In this document: piece by piece, positions 1 through 8,833 of the stretch | Layout of the letters: each line of letters begins with the position of its first letter | Numbering within the stretch: position 1 is the stretch's first letter | From: Xaviernesmea rhizosphaerae | GTDB taxonomy: Bacteria; Pseudomonadota; Alphaproteobacteria; Rhizobiales; Rhizobiaceae | Reading direction: 5' to 3' | Length of the DNA: 64,000 nucleotides | Assembly: GCF_001938945.1 (NCBI RefSeq) | Contig: NZ_MKIO01000048.1 | Span: forward strand, 62,001-126,000 | The notes under the pieces: generated by a model | Database searches by the model: none | What the model was told of the DNA's origin: nothing | Seen by the model: only the letters and a program-made list of their open reading frames with translations | Program-made: the position numbers and the translations under genes

Positions 1-102
1 CATTCCGATGATGCCGTAGACCATCGTATAGCCGATGGCGATCATTCCATAGATCGAGCCGAGAGTCAGCCCGTTGACGAGCTGCTGGACGAAATACTCC
101 AT
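1..102 (-). CDS. livH: Branched-chain amino acid ABC transporter permease, LivH type (N-terminal part only)
   Basis: Only the first 34 codons lie in the window; the gene continues beyond base 1. The translation begins MEYFVQQLVNGLTLGSIYGM and goes on into AIGYTMVYGIIG. This is the first membrane helix and the conserved GSIYGxxAIGYTMVYGI signature of LivH/BraD permeases of the HAAT family, which import Leu/Ile/Val and related substrates across the inner membrane. A purine-rich GGGGAAAAA sequence sits just before the ATG at 102. It reads in the same direction as the sox operon but is separated from it by about 320 bases, so it is probably a separate unit. The family is clear; the substrate is not, because the rest of the operon is outside the window. 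Confidence 0.85.
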   Translation of the reverse strand, partial: MEYFVQQLVNGLTLGSIYGMIAIGYTMVYGIIGM

Positions 103-420
103 CAATTTTTCCCCGATGGCCGGCGTGACGGAGGGCCGGCCAATTGTTCTTATTGTCTCCCGCTTGTGCGGTTAGGGGATTCCATACCGCTTTCGATCGA
201 AAAGGAAAGCACAAAAAATGGTCGCGCACATTTTCGTCGCGATCGCTCAAAAATTTCGCATTTGCCTGCGGGGAAAAGCCAAAACCGCGGCAGGATCTTT
301 CGCCAATGCTGCCTTTTGCCGCAGGATCGACGGAGGCGATCAAAGCCGGACGACAATACCAGTGATGCACTTTATTAGATCCTGCGCACAAGCGTGCGCG
401 CAAGAGCTGTGCTGGCCATC
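103..420. other. Intergenic region, leader of livH
   Basis: No supported gene. It separates soxG (ending at 421, minus strand) from livH (starting at 102, minus strand) and should hold the livH promoter. A short GC-rich inverted repeat (GGCCGGC at 118-124, GCCGGCC at 135-141) lies in the presumed livH leader. Short open frames here have no family resemblance. Confidence 0.5.
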
Positions 421-978
421 TCAGCCAGACAGGCCAACGGAGAGGTCGAATTCGCGTCCCATGCGCTTCAGCGCGTCGAGGAGGGAGGTGGCGTAGGAGC
501 GCGGCGCCAGGATCTCGAAGAGGTTGTCGCCCGTGCGCGACAGGTGCATGCGGATCGCATGGCAGAGCACAAAACCGCCATCGCCGAGGCCGAACACATC
601 CGGATGAAGATCGAGTCCGACGCCCTTGGCGAGAATCCGCCGGCAATGCGGCCCGGAGAGCCTGAGGCAGACCTCCCCGTCGCCCGCATCGAGCACGAAG
701 GCGAGCGAGCCGAGCCGCTCCGCCAGCCGGGCGGGCAGAGCGGCCTGGGGGTCGTCATCCAGCACGATCCATTCCTGCGGGCCGGCGGCGCGCACGCCTG
801 CCATGCCACCGAGAATGGCGGCGACGGCGACGCTTTCGCCCGCTGCCGCAATCACCCGGGCGATCGAGGGCCGCGCGAGGATCTCCAGATGATCGACGGC
901 GCGCACGTCCGAGGTCAGGATCGCCGAGAGGGGATGCTGCCAGTCGAAGGCCACGGGAAGGGAAGAGAGGTCGCTCAT
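421..978 (-). CDS. soxG: Sarcosine oxidase gamma subunit
   Basis: This is a 185-residue protein and the last gene of the soxBDAG operon. Its ATG overlaps the soxA stop by 4 bases. Gamma subunits of heterotetrameric sarcosine oxidase are about 190-200 residues and resemble GcvT C-terminal folds; they pack against the beta/alpha subunits of the cytoplasmic enzyme that converts sarcosine, O2 and tetrahydrofolate to glycine, 5,10-methylene-THF and H2O2. Family features visible include the RLSGPHCRRILAKG block in the middle (the SGP..ILAKG pattern of SoxG) and the HLSRTGDNLFEILAPRSYA segment near the C-terminus. The assignment rests on this pattern plus strict operon position. Confidence 0.9.
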   Translation of the reverse strand: MSDLSSLPVAFDWQHPLSAILTSDVRAVDHLEILARPSIARVIAAAGESVAVAAILGGMAGVRAAGPQEWIVLDDDPQAALPARLAERLGSLAFVLDAGDGEVCLRLSGPHCRRILAKGVGLDLHPDVFGLGDGGFVLCHAIRMHLSRTGDNLFEILAPRSYATSLLDALKRMGREFDLSVGLSG

Positions 979-3959
979 GCCGGCTCCTTCGGCTCGATCT
1001 TGCGGTTGTCAGGGTCGACGAAGACGGGCGAGACGACCTCGGCCAGAAACTCCTCCTTGTGCAGCCTGTCCCAGACCAGCACGCGTTCGCCCAGCCGTTC
1101 GCGCCCCGATTTCAAGAGCGCCAGCGCGATCGGATGGCCAAGCGTCGGCGAATAGCAGGCCGAGGTGACATGGCCCTGATCGTTGAGCGTCGAGGGCTTG
1201 GCGCCTTCGCGCAGGAGATGGGCGCCTGCGCGGATCATGCGCTGGCGATCGACCGGGACGAGGCCGACCAGCTGGCCGCGATCGGCGGCGGTCAGGCCAT
1301 AGCGCTCCGACAGCCGCTTGCCGATGAAGTCCGGCTTCTGCCGCGCGAGCATGTGCCCGAGGCCGACATCGTCAGGGGTGGTGCGCCCGTCGAGCTCGGC
1401 ATGGGTGACATGGCCCTTCTCGATGCGCAGCACGTTCAAGGCCTCGAGCCCATAGGGGCAGATGCCATGGGCGCGGCCGGCCGCCATGATCGCCTCGGCC
1501 ACCGCGCGGCCATGACCGGCGGGCACGGCCAGCTCATAGGCAAGCTCGCCGGAAAAGGAGATGCGGAAGAGCCGCCCGCGCAAGCCCCCGCGCAGCGTCA
1601 CCGCCTGCGCCGCCAGCGGCGGAACGGCCTCGGCGGACAGATCGTCCTCCACCACCGCCTGCAGCACCTGGCGCGCCTTGGGCCCCGCCAGCGACATCTG
1701 CGCCCATTGCTCGCTGACGCTGGCGAAACGCACCTGCAGCGCGGGCCAGAGCACCTGGGCGGCGTGCTCGAGATGGCTCATGACCTTCGCGGCCATGGCC
1801 GTCGTTGTGGTGATGAGATAGTGCTGATGGCCGAGCCGGCTGACCGTGCCGTCATCGAACACCATTCCGTCCTCGCGCAGCATCAGCCCGTAGCGGGCCT
1901 TGCCCACGGGCAGCCGGAGCATCGGATTGCAATAGAGGCGGTTGAGGAACTCGGCCGCATCCGGGCCGAACAGCTCGATCTTGCCGAGCGTGGACACATC
2001 GCACAGGCCGACGGCCGCGCGCACCGTGCGCACCTCGCGATCAACGCTGGCGCGCCAGTCCTTCTCGCCCGGGCGGGGAAAATAGGCGGGCCGGTGCCAC
2101 AGCCCGGCCTCGACGAACATTGCGCCTTGCGCCTTGGCCCAGCCATCGAGCGGAGAGAGACGGTGCGGCACGGCCTCCTCGTCGCGCGCCGTGCCGGCCA
2201 GCGCACCGAAGGAGACGGGCGTGTAGAACGGGCGGTAGGTGGTAATGCCCACCTCAGCCGGCGACAGGCCCTTCATCGCCGCCAGCAGGCCGGAGGCGTT
2301 GACGCCCGAGAGCTTGCCCTGATCGGTGGCCATGGCATTGGTGGTGTAGCGCTTGGCATGCTCGGCATGGCCGAAGCCCTCGCGCAGCGCCAGGGCAAGA
2401 TCGCCGGCATGGACGTCGTTCTGGAAATCGACGAAGGCCTTGGACCGGGCGCCGGGCATCAGCCAGACGGGCGATGCGGCAGCGCCCGAGGCGGCCTCTT
2501 CTGCGTCGATCTCGGGCAGGGGGACGGTCGGCGCGCTGCGGCCGAGATCGGCCACCACTGCCGTGGCCTTGCGCACGCCGTCACCGAGCGCTTCGGCAAG
2601 CGTGGAAAGGCCGGCGGCAGCGCCTGCGGCCTGGAAGTCCGGGCCGACATCCGGCGGCAGGAAGGCCTGATGGACATCCGACCAGACGGGCTTGGCACCG
2701 TGCTGGCAGGCAAGATGCACGCGCGGGTTCCAGCCGCCGGCCATCGCCACAGCATCGCAGTCCAGCCGCTCCTCGAAGCCGGCGCGAACCGTGACCAGAC
2801 CCTCCACCGACAGGCGGCCGAGCGTGTCCACCACATGCGCGCCCGTGAGCGTTCTTGCCCCTTCGGGCATCGGCGAGGCCTGCGCCGACGCGGTTCGTGC
2901 GTCGATCAGCGCCACGACCTCCACGCCGCGCCGCGCCAGCGCGGCGGCTGTCTGCCGGCCGGAATCGGAGGCGGTGACCACGGCCACACGCTTGCCCACC
3001 GCCACGCCATAGCGCGCGGCATAGGTCAGCGCCGCGCCCGCCATCATCACGCCCGGCCGGTCATTGCCGCCGAAAACGAGCGGCCGCTCCTCTGCGCCTG
3101 TCGCCATCAGCGCCCGCTTGGCAACGATGCGCCAGATGCGCTCCACCGGCTGCTTGTCGGACGGGATCGGCAGATGTTTCTGCACCCGCTCGACCGCGCC
3201 GAAGACATTGTCGTCATACCAGCCGAACACGGTGCTGCGCGGCAGAAGCGTGACATTGGGCAGGGCCGCCAGTTCCTCGACAAGGATCGCGGCGAAATCA
3301 TGGGCGGGGCGGCCGTCGATCAGCCGCGTTTCCGACAGCAGCCAGCCGCCGAGACGGAAATCCTCGTCCGCCAGGATCACGCGCAGACCCGCGCGCCCGG
3401 CCGTCAGCGCTGCCATCAGGCCGGCCGGGCCGGCCCCGATCACCAGCAGGTCACAGAAGGCCCAGGCCTTCTCATAGGCATCGGGATCGCGCTTCAGCGT
3501 GGCGCGTCCCAGGCCCGCGGCACGGCGGATCAGTGGCTCGTAAAGCTTCTCCCAGAAGGCGGAGGGCCACATGAAGGTCTTGTAGTAGAAGCCGGCGGAG
3601 AGCAGCGCTGAGAGCCGGTCGTTCAGCGCGCCGAAATCGGTAGCGAGCGATGGCCAGCGGTTCTGGCTGACGGCCGTGAGCGTCTCGTGCAGTTCGACCA
3701 TGGTCGCGCGCAGATTGGGCTCGCGGCGGGTGCCGCCGCCCACCGTCACCAGCGCGTTGGGCTCGGCGGAGCCGGCGGTCATCACGCCGCGCGGCCGATG
3801 ATATTTGAAGCTGCGCCCCATCAGCGACACCCCGTCGGCAAGCAGCGCCGAAGCCAGCGTGTCGCCGGCAAAGCCGGAATGGCGGCGCCCGTCAAAGGTG
3901 AAGGAAAGAGGCTTGCCGCGATCGATGAGACCGCCGGTGAGCAGACGATGCGCGCTCAT
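975..3959 (-). CDS. soxA: Sarcosine oxidase alpha subunit
   Basis: This 994-residue protein has the usual length for heterotetrameric sarcosine oxidase alpha. The N-terminus (about 1-110) is the small ferredoxin-like/plug region with the SFKYHRPRGVMTAG block. A Rossmann NAD-binding domain follows (VIGAGPAGLMAALTAGRAG, near residue 175). The C-terminal ~400 residues are a GcvT-like folate-binding domain (VDREVRTVRAAVGLCDVSTL, then FSGELAYELAVP). The alpha subunit binds NAD+ and channels the iminium product to tetrahydrofolate. It overlaps soxD upstream and soxG downstream by 4 bases each, so translation is probably coupled. Genes for folate C1 metabolism (glyA, folD, purU), often next to sox genes, are not in the visible flanks. 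Confidence 0.96.
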   Translation of the reverse strand: MSAHRLLTGGLIDRGKPLSFTFDGRRHSGFAGDTLASALLADGVSLMGRSFKYHRPRGVMTAGSAEPNALVTVGGGTRREPNLRATMVELHETLTAVSQNRWPSLATDFGALNDRLSALLSAGFYYKTFMWPSAFWEKLYEPLIRRAAGLGRATLKRDPDAYEKAWAFCDLLVIGAGPAGLMAALTAGRAGLRVILADEDFRLGGWLLSETRLIDGRPAHDFAAILVEELAALPNVTLLPRSTVFGWYDDNVFGAVERVQKHLPIPSDKQPVERIWRIVAKRALMATGAEERPLVFGGNDRPGVMMAGAALTYAARYGVAVGKRVAVVTASDSGRQTAAALARRGVEVVALIDARTASAQASPMPEGARTLTGAHVVDTLGRLSVEGLVTVRAGFEERLDCDAVAMAGGWNPRVHLACQHGAKPVWSDVHQAFLPPDVGPDFQAAGAAAGLSTLAEALGDGVRKATAVVADLGRSAPTVPLPEIDAEEAASGAAASPVWLMPGARSKAFVDFQNDVHAGDLALALREGFGHAEHAKRYTTNAMATDQGKLSGVNASGLLAAMKGLSPAEVGITTYRPFYTPVSFGALAGTARDEEAVPHRLSPLDGWAKAQGAMFVEAGLWHRPAYFPRPGEKDWRASVDREVRTVRAAVGLCDVSTLGKIELFGPDAAEFLNRLYCNPMLRLPVGKARYGLMLREDGMVFDDGTVSRLGHQHYLITTTTAMAAKVMSHLEHAAQVLWPALQVRFASVSEQWAQMSLAGPKARQVLQAVVEDDLSAEAVPPLAAQAVTLRGGLRGRLFRISFSGELAYELAVPAGHGRAVAEAIMAAGRAHGICPYGLEALNVLRIEKGHVTHAELDGRTTPDDVGLGHMLARQKPDFIGKRLSERYGLTAADRGQLVGLVPVDRQRMIRAGAHLLREGAKPSTLNDQGHVTSACYSPTLGHPIALALLKSGRERLGERVLVWDRLHKEEFLAEVVSPVFVDPDNRKIEPKEPA

Positions 3960-4234
3960 GCCGCCCCTCCCTGCGCAACTTCCGCCGCATCGGCCACTGA
4001 CAGAACGTCATGGGTCAGCGTGTTGCGCTCGACCACGAGAAAGCGGCGGCAGCCGCCGACATGCTGCCAATGCTCGACATGCACCCCGCGCGGATTGGCG
4101 CGCAGATAGACATACGCATGCCAGGCCTCGTCGCTCGCCTCCGGCGCGGGACGCAGCAGCGTCGCATCGCCGCGCACGGCAAACTCCTCTTTCGGCCTCG
4201 GGCCGCAATGCGGACAGGAAATCAGACTTGCCAT
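3956..4234 (-). CDS. soxD: Sarcosine oxidase delta subunit
   Basis: This 92-residue protein has the family length. SoxD is the small zinc-binding subunit of the heterotetramer. The expected ligands are visible: C-P-H-C near residues 7-10 and the HVEHWQHVGGCRRF segment with His and Cys near 52-62. It lies between soxB (67-base gap) and soxA (4-base ATGA overlap), all on the minus strand. Confidence 0.95.
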   Translation of the reverse strand: MASLISCPHCGPRPKEEFAVRGDATLLRPAPEASDEAWHAYVYLRANPRGVHVEHWQHVGGCRRFLVVERNTLTHDVLSVADAAEVAQGGAA

Positions 4235-4301
4235 GGATCAGCGTTCCCGATCGGTCGGACTGGAAGGGCGGAAGAGAGTGGCATGCGGGTGGCGGCGGGT
4301 C

Positions 4302-5552
4302 TCAATGCAGGTTGGGCTGAGGCCCGGCGCCGGCCTCGTCGATGAGGTGGCCGCGCTCGAAGCGATCGAGCCGGAAGAAGCGGGCGGCGGGATGCGGCTC
4401 GCCCTTGGCGATCAGATGGGCAAAGCAGAAGCCGGAGGCCGGCGTCGCCTTGAAGCCGCCATAGCACCAGCCGGCATTGAGGTAGAGATTGTCGATCGAC
4501 GTGCGGCTGATGATGGGCGAGCCGTCCATCGACATGTCCATCACGCCGCCCCAGGCGCGCAGAACCTTGACGCGCGACAGGCCGGGGATCATCGCCACGC
4601 CTTCCTCCATCACATGCTCGGCGGTGGCAAGGTTGCCGCGCTGGGCGTAGGAGCCGAAACCGTCGATCTCGCCCCCGAAGACCAGCCCGCCCTTGTCGGA
4701 CTGCGAGATGTAGAAATGCCCCGCGCCATAGATGATCACATGGTCGATGCAGGGCTTCAGGCCTTCGGTGACGAAGGCCTGAAGGACATGGCTTTCGATC
4801 GGCAGCGCCAGATCGGCCATGCGGGCGACCTCGGAGGAATGTCCGGCAGCGGCGAGCCCCAGCCTGCCGCAGCCGATGAAGCCGCGCGTGGTCTCCACGC
4901 CCACCACACGGCCCGCTTCGCGGCGGATGCCGGTCACCGCGCAATTCTGAATCAGATCGACGCCCAGCCGGTCGGCGCCGCGGGCATAGCCCCAGGCCAC
5001 CGCATCATGGCGGGCCGTGCCGCCGCGCTTCTGCAGGAGACCGCCGAGGATCGGAAAGCGGGCGTGATCGAAATTGAGGAACGGCATCATCCGGCGCACG
5101 CCCTCGCGGTCGACCAGCTCGGCCTCCACGCCCTCCATCCACATGCCATTGCCGCGCCGGATCAGCGCGTCGCGCTCGCTGTCGCTGTGATAGAGGATCA
5201 TAACGCCGCGCTGGGAGAGCATGACGTTATAGTTCAGCTCCCGTTCCAGCCCTTCCCAGAGCTTCATCGAGAATTCGTAGAAGGGCTCGTTGCCGGGCAG
5301 GAGATAGTTGGAGCGTACGATGGTGGTGTTGCGCCCGACATTGCCGGAACCGAGATAGCCCTTCTCCAGAACGGCGATATTGGTGACGCCGAACGCCTTG
5401 GCCAGATAATAGGCCGTGGCCAGCCCATGCCCCCCGCCGCCGACGATCACCACGTCGTAATGCGGCTTGGGCTCCGGCTCGCGCCAGACCGGGCTCCAGC
5501 CCAGATTGCGGCCCAGCGCGTTCTTCAGGAGAGACAGGGCGGAATAGCGCAT
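4302..5552 (-). CDS. soxB: Sarcosine oxidase beta subunit (FAD/FMN flavoprotein)
   Basis: This is a 416-residue protein. The start at 5552 gives the family N-terminus MRYSALSLLKNALG; the open frame continues far upstream but that part has no homology pattern. The FAD-binding Rossmann motif VVIVGGGGHGLATAYYLA is at about residues 35-52, followed by GSGNVGRNTTIVRSNYLLPG. His182 in RHDAVAWGYARG is the expected covalent attachment site for the second flavin, by comparison with His173 of the corynebacterial enzyme (alignment by eye). SoxB oxidises sarcosine and is first in the soxBDAG operon. Its promoter must lie in 5553-5969, shared with the divergent DUF2793 gene. Confidence 0.96.
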   Translation of the reverse strand: MRYSALSLLKNALGRNLGWSPVWREPEPKPHYDVVIVGGGGHGLATAYYLAKAFGVTNIAVLEKGYLGSGNVGRNTTIVRSNYLLPGNEPFYEFSMKLWEGLERELNYNVMLSQRGVMILYHSDSERDALIRRGNGMWMEGVEAELVDREGVRRMMPFLNFDHARFPILGGLLQKRGGTARHDAVAWGYARGADRLGVDLIQNCAVTGIRREAGRVVGVETTRGFIGCGRLGLAAAGHSSEVARMADLALPIESHVLQAFVTEGLKPCIDHVIIYGAGHFYISQSDKGGLVFGGEIDGFGSYAQRGNLATAEHVMEEGVAMIPGLSRVKVLRAWGGVMDMSMDGSPIISRTSIDNLYLNAGWCYGGFKATPASGFCFAHLIAKGEPHPAARFFRLDRFERGHLIDEAGAGPQPNLH

Positions 5553-5969
5553 AGCGGCGGTGGTTCCATCTGTTTCGGAGAAAGGATGTTTCGGCACAGG
5601 CGTTTGCAGGCGGGCCCCTCGAGACGCAGGAGCCCGGACGCGATACGGACGGGAGGCAGGCGGCCGAGCCTTCCGCAACGCCGCCCTTCCTGGGGGCCGA
5701 TCGCGGCGAAAAGCCGGCAGCCGCGGCGCCTTTTTCGCTGGCGCCCGCTTGTTGCGGCAAAGCACCAGCGCCCCCCGCGCCACTGTCAGCCCTTGCATAG
5801 GATGAAGACGGTGCCGAGCGCAACCGTGCCAAAATGGCACAGCCGTCTTTCTCGCGCTTCCTCGTGGCGGACGTGGGAGGCACCTTGCGCAAACCTCCCC
5901 GCGCCATCGCCTGCGGCGACAATCGCCCCGGGCGCTGAAGCCCTGTTTTTCCCGGGGAGATCCGACAGA
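5553..5969. other. Divergent intergenic region between soxB and the DUF2793 gene
   Basis: This 417-base region has no supported gene, although several GC-driven open frames run through it. It should carry the soxBDAG promoter (minus) and the promoter of the plus-strand gene at 5970, which is preceded by a GGGGAGA ribosome site at 5954-5960. No clear operator was seen. Confidence 0.5.
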
Positions 5970-6998
5970 ATGAGCGAGCGCAGCAGCAATCTCGACATGC
6001 CCTTCATCCTGCCGCAGCAGGCGCAGAAACACGTGACCCACAATGCCGCGCTCCAGCTTCTGGACGCGGTAACCCAGCTGGTGGTGACCGACAGCGTCAC
6101 CGCCCCGCCGGCCAATCCGGCCGAGGGGCTGGTGGTCTGGGTCCTGCCGGCGGCCACGGGCCTCTTTGCCGGCCGTTCGGGGCGGCTCGCCACATTCCAG
6201 GATGGCGGCTGGTCCTATCTCCTGCCCAGGACAGGCTGGCGCGGCTGGTTTCTGGCAACGAGACGGCTTCTGGTCTTTACCGGCCAGGGCTGGGAGGATG
6301 CCGATGCGCTGGCCGCCGCGCCGATGCTGGGCGTGCATGCGCCGGCCGACAGCACCAACCGCCTGGCCGTCGCCGCTGCGGCCAGCCTGTTCTCGCATGA
6401 TGGACAGGGGCATCAGATGAAGATTAACAAGGCGAGCGCAGGCGACACGGCCTCGCTCCTGTTCCAGAGCGGCTGGTCGGGCCGGGCGGAGCTGGGGCTT
6501 GCGGGACAGGATGCCTTTTCGCTGAAAGTCAGCGCCGATGGCGCAAGCTGGCAGACGGCACTGGAAACCGACGCGGCCGGCCGCGTGCGCCTGCCGCAGC
6601 GCCCGCTGGTGCGCGCCTCTCTCGGCGGCGGGGCGAAGACGATGGCGGATGGGACGCGCAGCGGCTTTGCCACGCTGGCCGTCAACCAGGGCGGCTTCGG
6701 CCTCGGTACGACGGTGGGCGGCAATGGCGCCGCGCTGCTGGTGCCGGCCTCGGGGGTCTACCTGGTGATGCTGACGCTGGACGCCGCGCCGTCCGGCAGC
6801 TTCTCGATCACGGCCGAGGCCAATGCGCAGCTGGCATTGGCGAGCTTTCGCAACACCAGCCCGCCCGCCCAGGTCAATGCCACGGCCTTCGGGCTTGCTT
6901 CGCTTGCGGCAGGCGACGAACTCAGCCTGCGCCATGGCGGCACAGCGACGGTCGATTTCTCGCCCGGCCGGACGGAGCTGATGGCGATGAGGGTCTAG
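5970..6998 (+). CDS. DUF2793 domain protein (phage/gene-transfer-agent type)
   Basis: This is a 342-residue protein starting at an ATG after GGGGAGA. The N-terminal ~95 residues match the DUF2793 pattern: an opening NLDMPFILPQQAQKHVTHN, then LLDAVTQLVVTD, then GWRGWFLATRRLLVFTGQGW. DUF2793 proteins are found in alphaproteobacterial prophages and gene transfer agents, in structural or tail-fibre-like contexts. The rest looks like beta-rich, repeat-free sequence ending in a jelly-roll-like portion (GVYLVMLTLDAAPSGSFSIT). No other phage genes surround it, so it is an orphan or satellite. The exact role is unknown. Confidence 0.75.
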   Translation: MSERSSNLDMPFILPQQAQKHVTHNAALQLLDAVTQLVVTDSVTAPPANPAEGLVVWVLPAATGLFAGRSGRLATFQDGGWSYLLPRTGWRGWFLATRRLLVFTGQGWEDADALAAAPMLGVHAPADSTNRLAVAAAASLFSHDGQGHQMKINKASAGDTASLLFQSGWSGRAELGLAGQDAFSLKVSADGASWQTALETDAAGRVRLPQRPLVRASLGGGAKTMADGTRSGFATLAVNQGGFGLGTTVGGNGAALLVPASGVYLVMLTLDAAPSGSFSITAEANAQLALASFRNTSPPAQVNATAFGLASLAAGDELSLRHGGTATVDFSPGRTELMAMRV

Positions 6999-7000
6999 GG

Positions 7001-7096
7001 CATCGGACCGAAAAGCGGGAACCGGTTTTCGGAACAATCCGATGCAAAAACAAAATTCCAGAGCATCGGGCTGCGTATGATCTTCAGTTCGCTGTT
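7001..7096 (+). repeat. RIME-like intergenic palindromic repeat, copy A
   Basis: This element of about 100 bp opens with GCATCGGACCGAAAAGCGGG and then has AACCGGTTTTCGG, a CCGATGCAAAAACAAAA block and an AGAGCATCGGGC arm. The same blocks recur at seven or more other places in this window. It resembles Rhizobium intergenic mosaic elements (RIME1). It lies between two convergent genes, directly after the DUF2793 stop and up to the response regulator stop. Confidence 0.8.
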
Positions 7097-7501
7097 CTAA
7101 CGGCTCGCGGCGACGGCTGACAGGAGCGTCGCCATCATATCCTCGTTGAACGGCTTGGTGATTCGCGGCAGATGCCTGAGCGCCGGCGGAAAGACGGCGC
7201 TCTCGCCATAGCCCGTGACGAAGCCGAAGGGCGTGCCGCGCGCAGAGAGCTCGTCGGCAAAGGCGAAGCTGGTCTCCGCGCCGAGATTGACGTCGAGCAG
7301 CGCGAAATCAAAGGGATGTTCGGAAACGAGCTGGCGCGCCTGCTGGGCGTTGGTAGCGATTTCCACGTGATCCACGCCCAGAGACCGCAGAATGTCCTCG
7401 GCTTCCATGGCAATGATGAAATTGTCCTCAAGCACGAGAATGCGCTTGACCGTAGCCGTGTCTGAAGACGCCACCAATGTGCTTTCCTGTATCGAATCCA
7501 T
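7097..7501 (-). CDS. Single-domain response regulator (receiver only)
   Basis: This 134-residue protein consists of one CheY-like receiver. The acidic pocket is LEDN (about 25-27), the phospho-acceptor is Asp70 in FALLDVNLG, and the conserved lysine is Lys116 in RITKPFNE. There is no output domain, so it should act by protein contact or as a phosphate relay or sink. The VLEDNFIIAMEAEDIL opening is typical of rhizobial stand-alone receivers, some of which work in the general stress pathway. No histidine kinase gene is adjacent. The function is otherwise unassigned. Confidence 0.88.
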   Translation of the reverse strand: MDSIQESTLVASSDTATVKRILVLEDNFIIAMEAEDILRSLGVDHVEIATNAQQARQLVSEHPFDFALLDVNLGAETSFAFADELSARGTPFGFVTGYGESAVFPPALRHLPRITKPFNEDMMATLLSAVAASR

Positions 7502-7781
7502 GCGATGCCCCCGAGAGAGGCATATATGGTCGTCTTACGACAACTGCGAGAGGCGGTGCATTTAAATAAGACACACCCCTTCGAGCGAACAGTCAATAAG
7601 ATCGGGTTAAAGCACGATCCACAGGATCGGCGAAAACCCGCGATTGACAGCTGCTGAAGGCCGGCGGCCGGCCCCGCCAGGCAAATTCGACCCTGCCAGG
7701 CAATTTTTTAGCTTCGCCAGGCATTTGTGAAGAGCAGCGCATCCATCAGAAACCCGCTTCCCCACGTTCCGGCCGTCCGCG
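7502..7781. repeat. Intergenic region with three GCCAGGCA direct repeats
   Basis: No gene is seen. Three copies of GCCAGGCA, each followed by A/T-rich bases, begin at 7676, 7695 and 7716 (spacing 19 and 21 bases). They lie downstream of the Crp/Fnr gene and about 170 bases upstream of the response-regulator start, so they could be stacked binding sites for a regulator acting on the minus-strand response regulator. The repeat is direct sequence observation; the role is a guess. Confidence 0.5.
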
Positions 7782-8537
7782 TCAGATGAACCGCCTTTTG
7801 CTTTCCGGCATGCCCTCCCATCCCGCGGCTTTGAGAAGCCCTTCCTCGTCGAGGATCTCGCAGCCGCGCTCGCCCCAGCGCAACAGGCCGCGCTCGGCCA
7901 GCTTCTTCAGCGTCTTGTTGGTGTGGACGATCGACAGGCCGAGCGTGTCGGCCACATGCTGCTGGGTCAGCGGCACCACGGTCGGATCGTCGCGGAACAG
8001 GCCCGACGCCCGGCCCCTCTGCGTCAGGAAGGCGAGAAGATAGGCGGCGCGCTCCATTGCGGTTCTTCGGCCGATGCTCAGCAGATGTTCGTCGAGGATG
8101 CGCTCCTCCTGCGCCGCGATCCAGGTGATGTCGAAGGCGAGGTCCGGCTGGTCGCGATAGAGATGGCCCAGCCGCTCGCGCTCGAACACACAGAGTGTCA
8201 GGGAGGAGAGCGCCTCCACCGAATGCTGCATCTCCGCCATCAGCGTCGCCTGCAGGCCGACGAGATCGCCGGGCATGGCATAGTTGAGAATCTGCCGGCG
8301 GCCATCGTCCAGCATCTTGTAGCGGAAGGCCCAGCCGGAAAGCACGGTGAAGAGATGCGCGCTCTGTGCGCCTTCCGACAGCACGGTCGTGCCGGCATTC
8401 AGCGTCAGCTCGCCGGTCTTGAAGCTGGAGACGAAGTCCAGCTCCTCCAGCGTGAAATCGCGAAAGGTCGGCATCTTGCGCAGGGGACAGGCTTCGCAGG
8501 GCGTCTGTTTGCTGGAGGAGATTTTCGGAAACGCCAT
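7782..8537 (-). CDS. Crp/Fnr-family transcriptional regulator
   Basis: This is a 251-residue protein. The start at 8537 (MAFPKISSSKQT) was chosen because the preceding 32 codons of the open frame look non-coding. An N-terminal Cys pair (PCEACPLRK) precedes the cupin-like sensor domain (about 30-150: FKTGELTLNAGTTVLSEG, then GDLVGLQATL). A C-terminal winged HTH has recognition-helix sequence TQQHVADTLGLSIVHTNKTL (about 200-220). Rhizobial relatives include FNR/FixK-like and AadR-like proteins, but only two N-terminal cysteines are present, so a full oxygen-sensing 4Fe-4S site is not evident. It is divergent from the SDR/dioxygenase pair at 8834, which it may regulate (inference). Confidence 0.9.
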   Translation of the reverse strand: MAFPKISSSKQTPCEACPLRKMPTFRDFTLEELDFVSSFKTGELTLNAGTTVLSEGAQSAHLFTVLSGWAFRYKMLDDGRRQILNYAMPGDLVGLQATLMAEMQHSVEALSSLTLCVFERERLGHLYRDQPDLAFDITWIAAQEERILDEHLLSIGRRTAMERAAYLLAFLTQRGRASGLFRDDPTVVPLTQQHVADTLGLSIVHTNKTLKKLAERGLLRWGERGCEILDEEGLLKAAGWEGMPESKRRFI

Positions 8538-8833
8538 GGAGGTCTCTGGGGGCGGCTGGGCGAAGCGCCGGGAAGGTGAAGGGAACGGTCTTTCGACGAT
8601 CTCGGCCCCCGCGCCGCTCGAACCCGCTGGCAAAGCGGCGCTCGATCGACAGGGGAAGCCGGCGACGACTCGGGCGACCGGAATTTAAGTTGTTGCAGTC
8701 TTACCAATATTGTGCGGGAGGGCATTAAAATTTCACAAGCGGTTTGCTCCTTCCTTTCCGTGCCCTATCGTTGTCGCGCAGGCAGGCGCGCATTCGGGGT
8801 CGTCGCCGCCGGGCCTATGAGGAGGAGGAACGG

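Noticed and set aside
1059..3611. 850-codon open frame on the plus strand inside soxA
   Set aside because: Antisense to a clearly conserved gene; composition is that of a GC-rich shadow frame (His/Arg/Gly/Ala rich) with no domain pattern.
5553..7037. N-terminal ~495-codon extension of soxB on the minus strand, and the matching plus-strand extension of the DUF2793 frame
   Set aside because: Both frames stay open because of high GC; homology begins only at 5552 (soxB) and 5970 (DUF2793).
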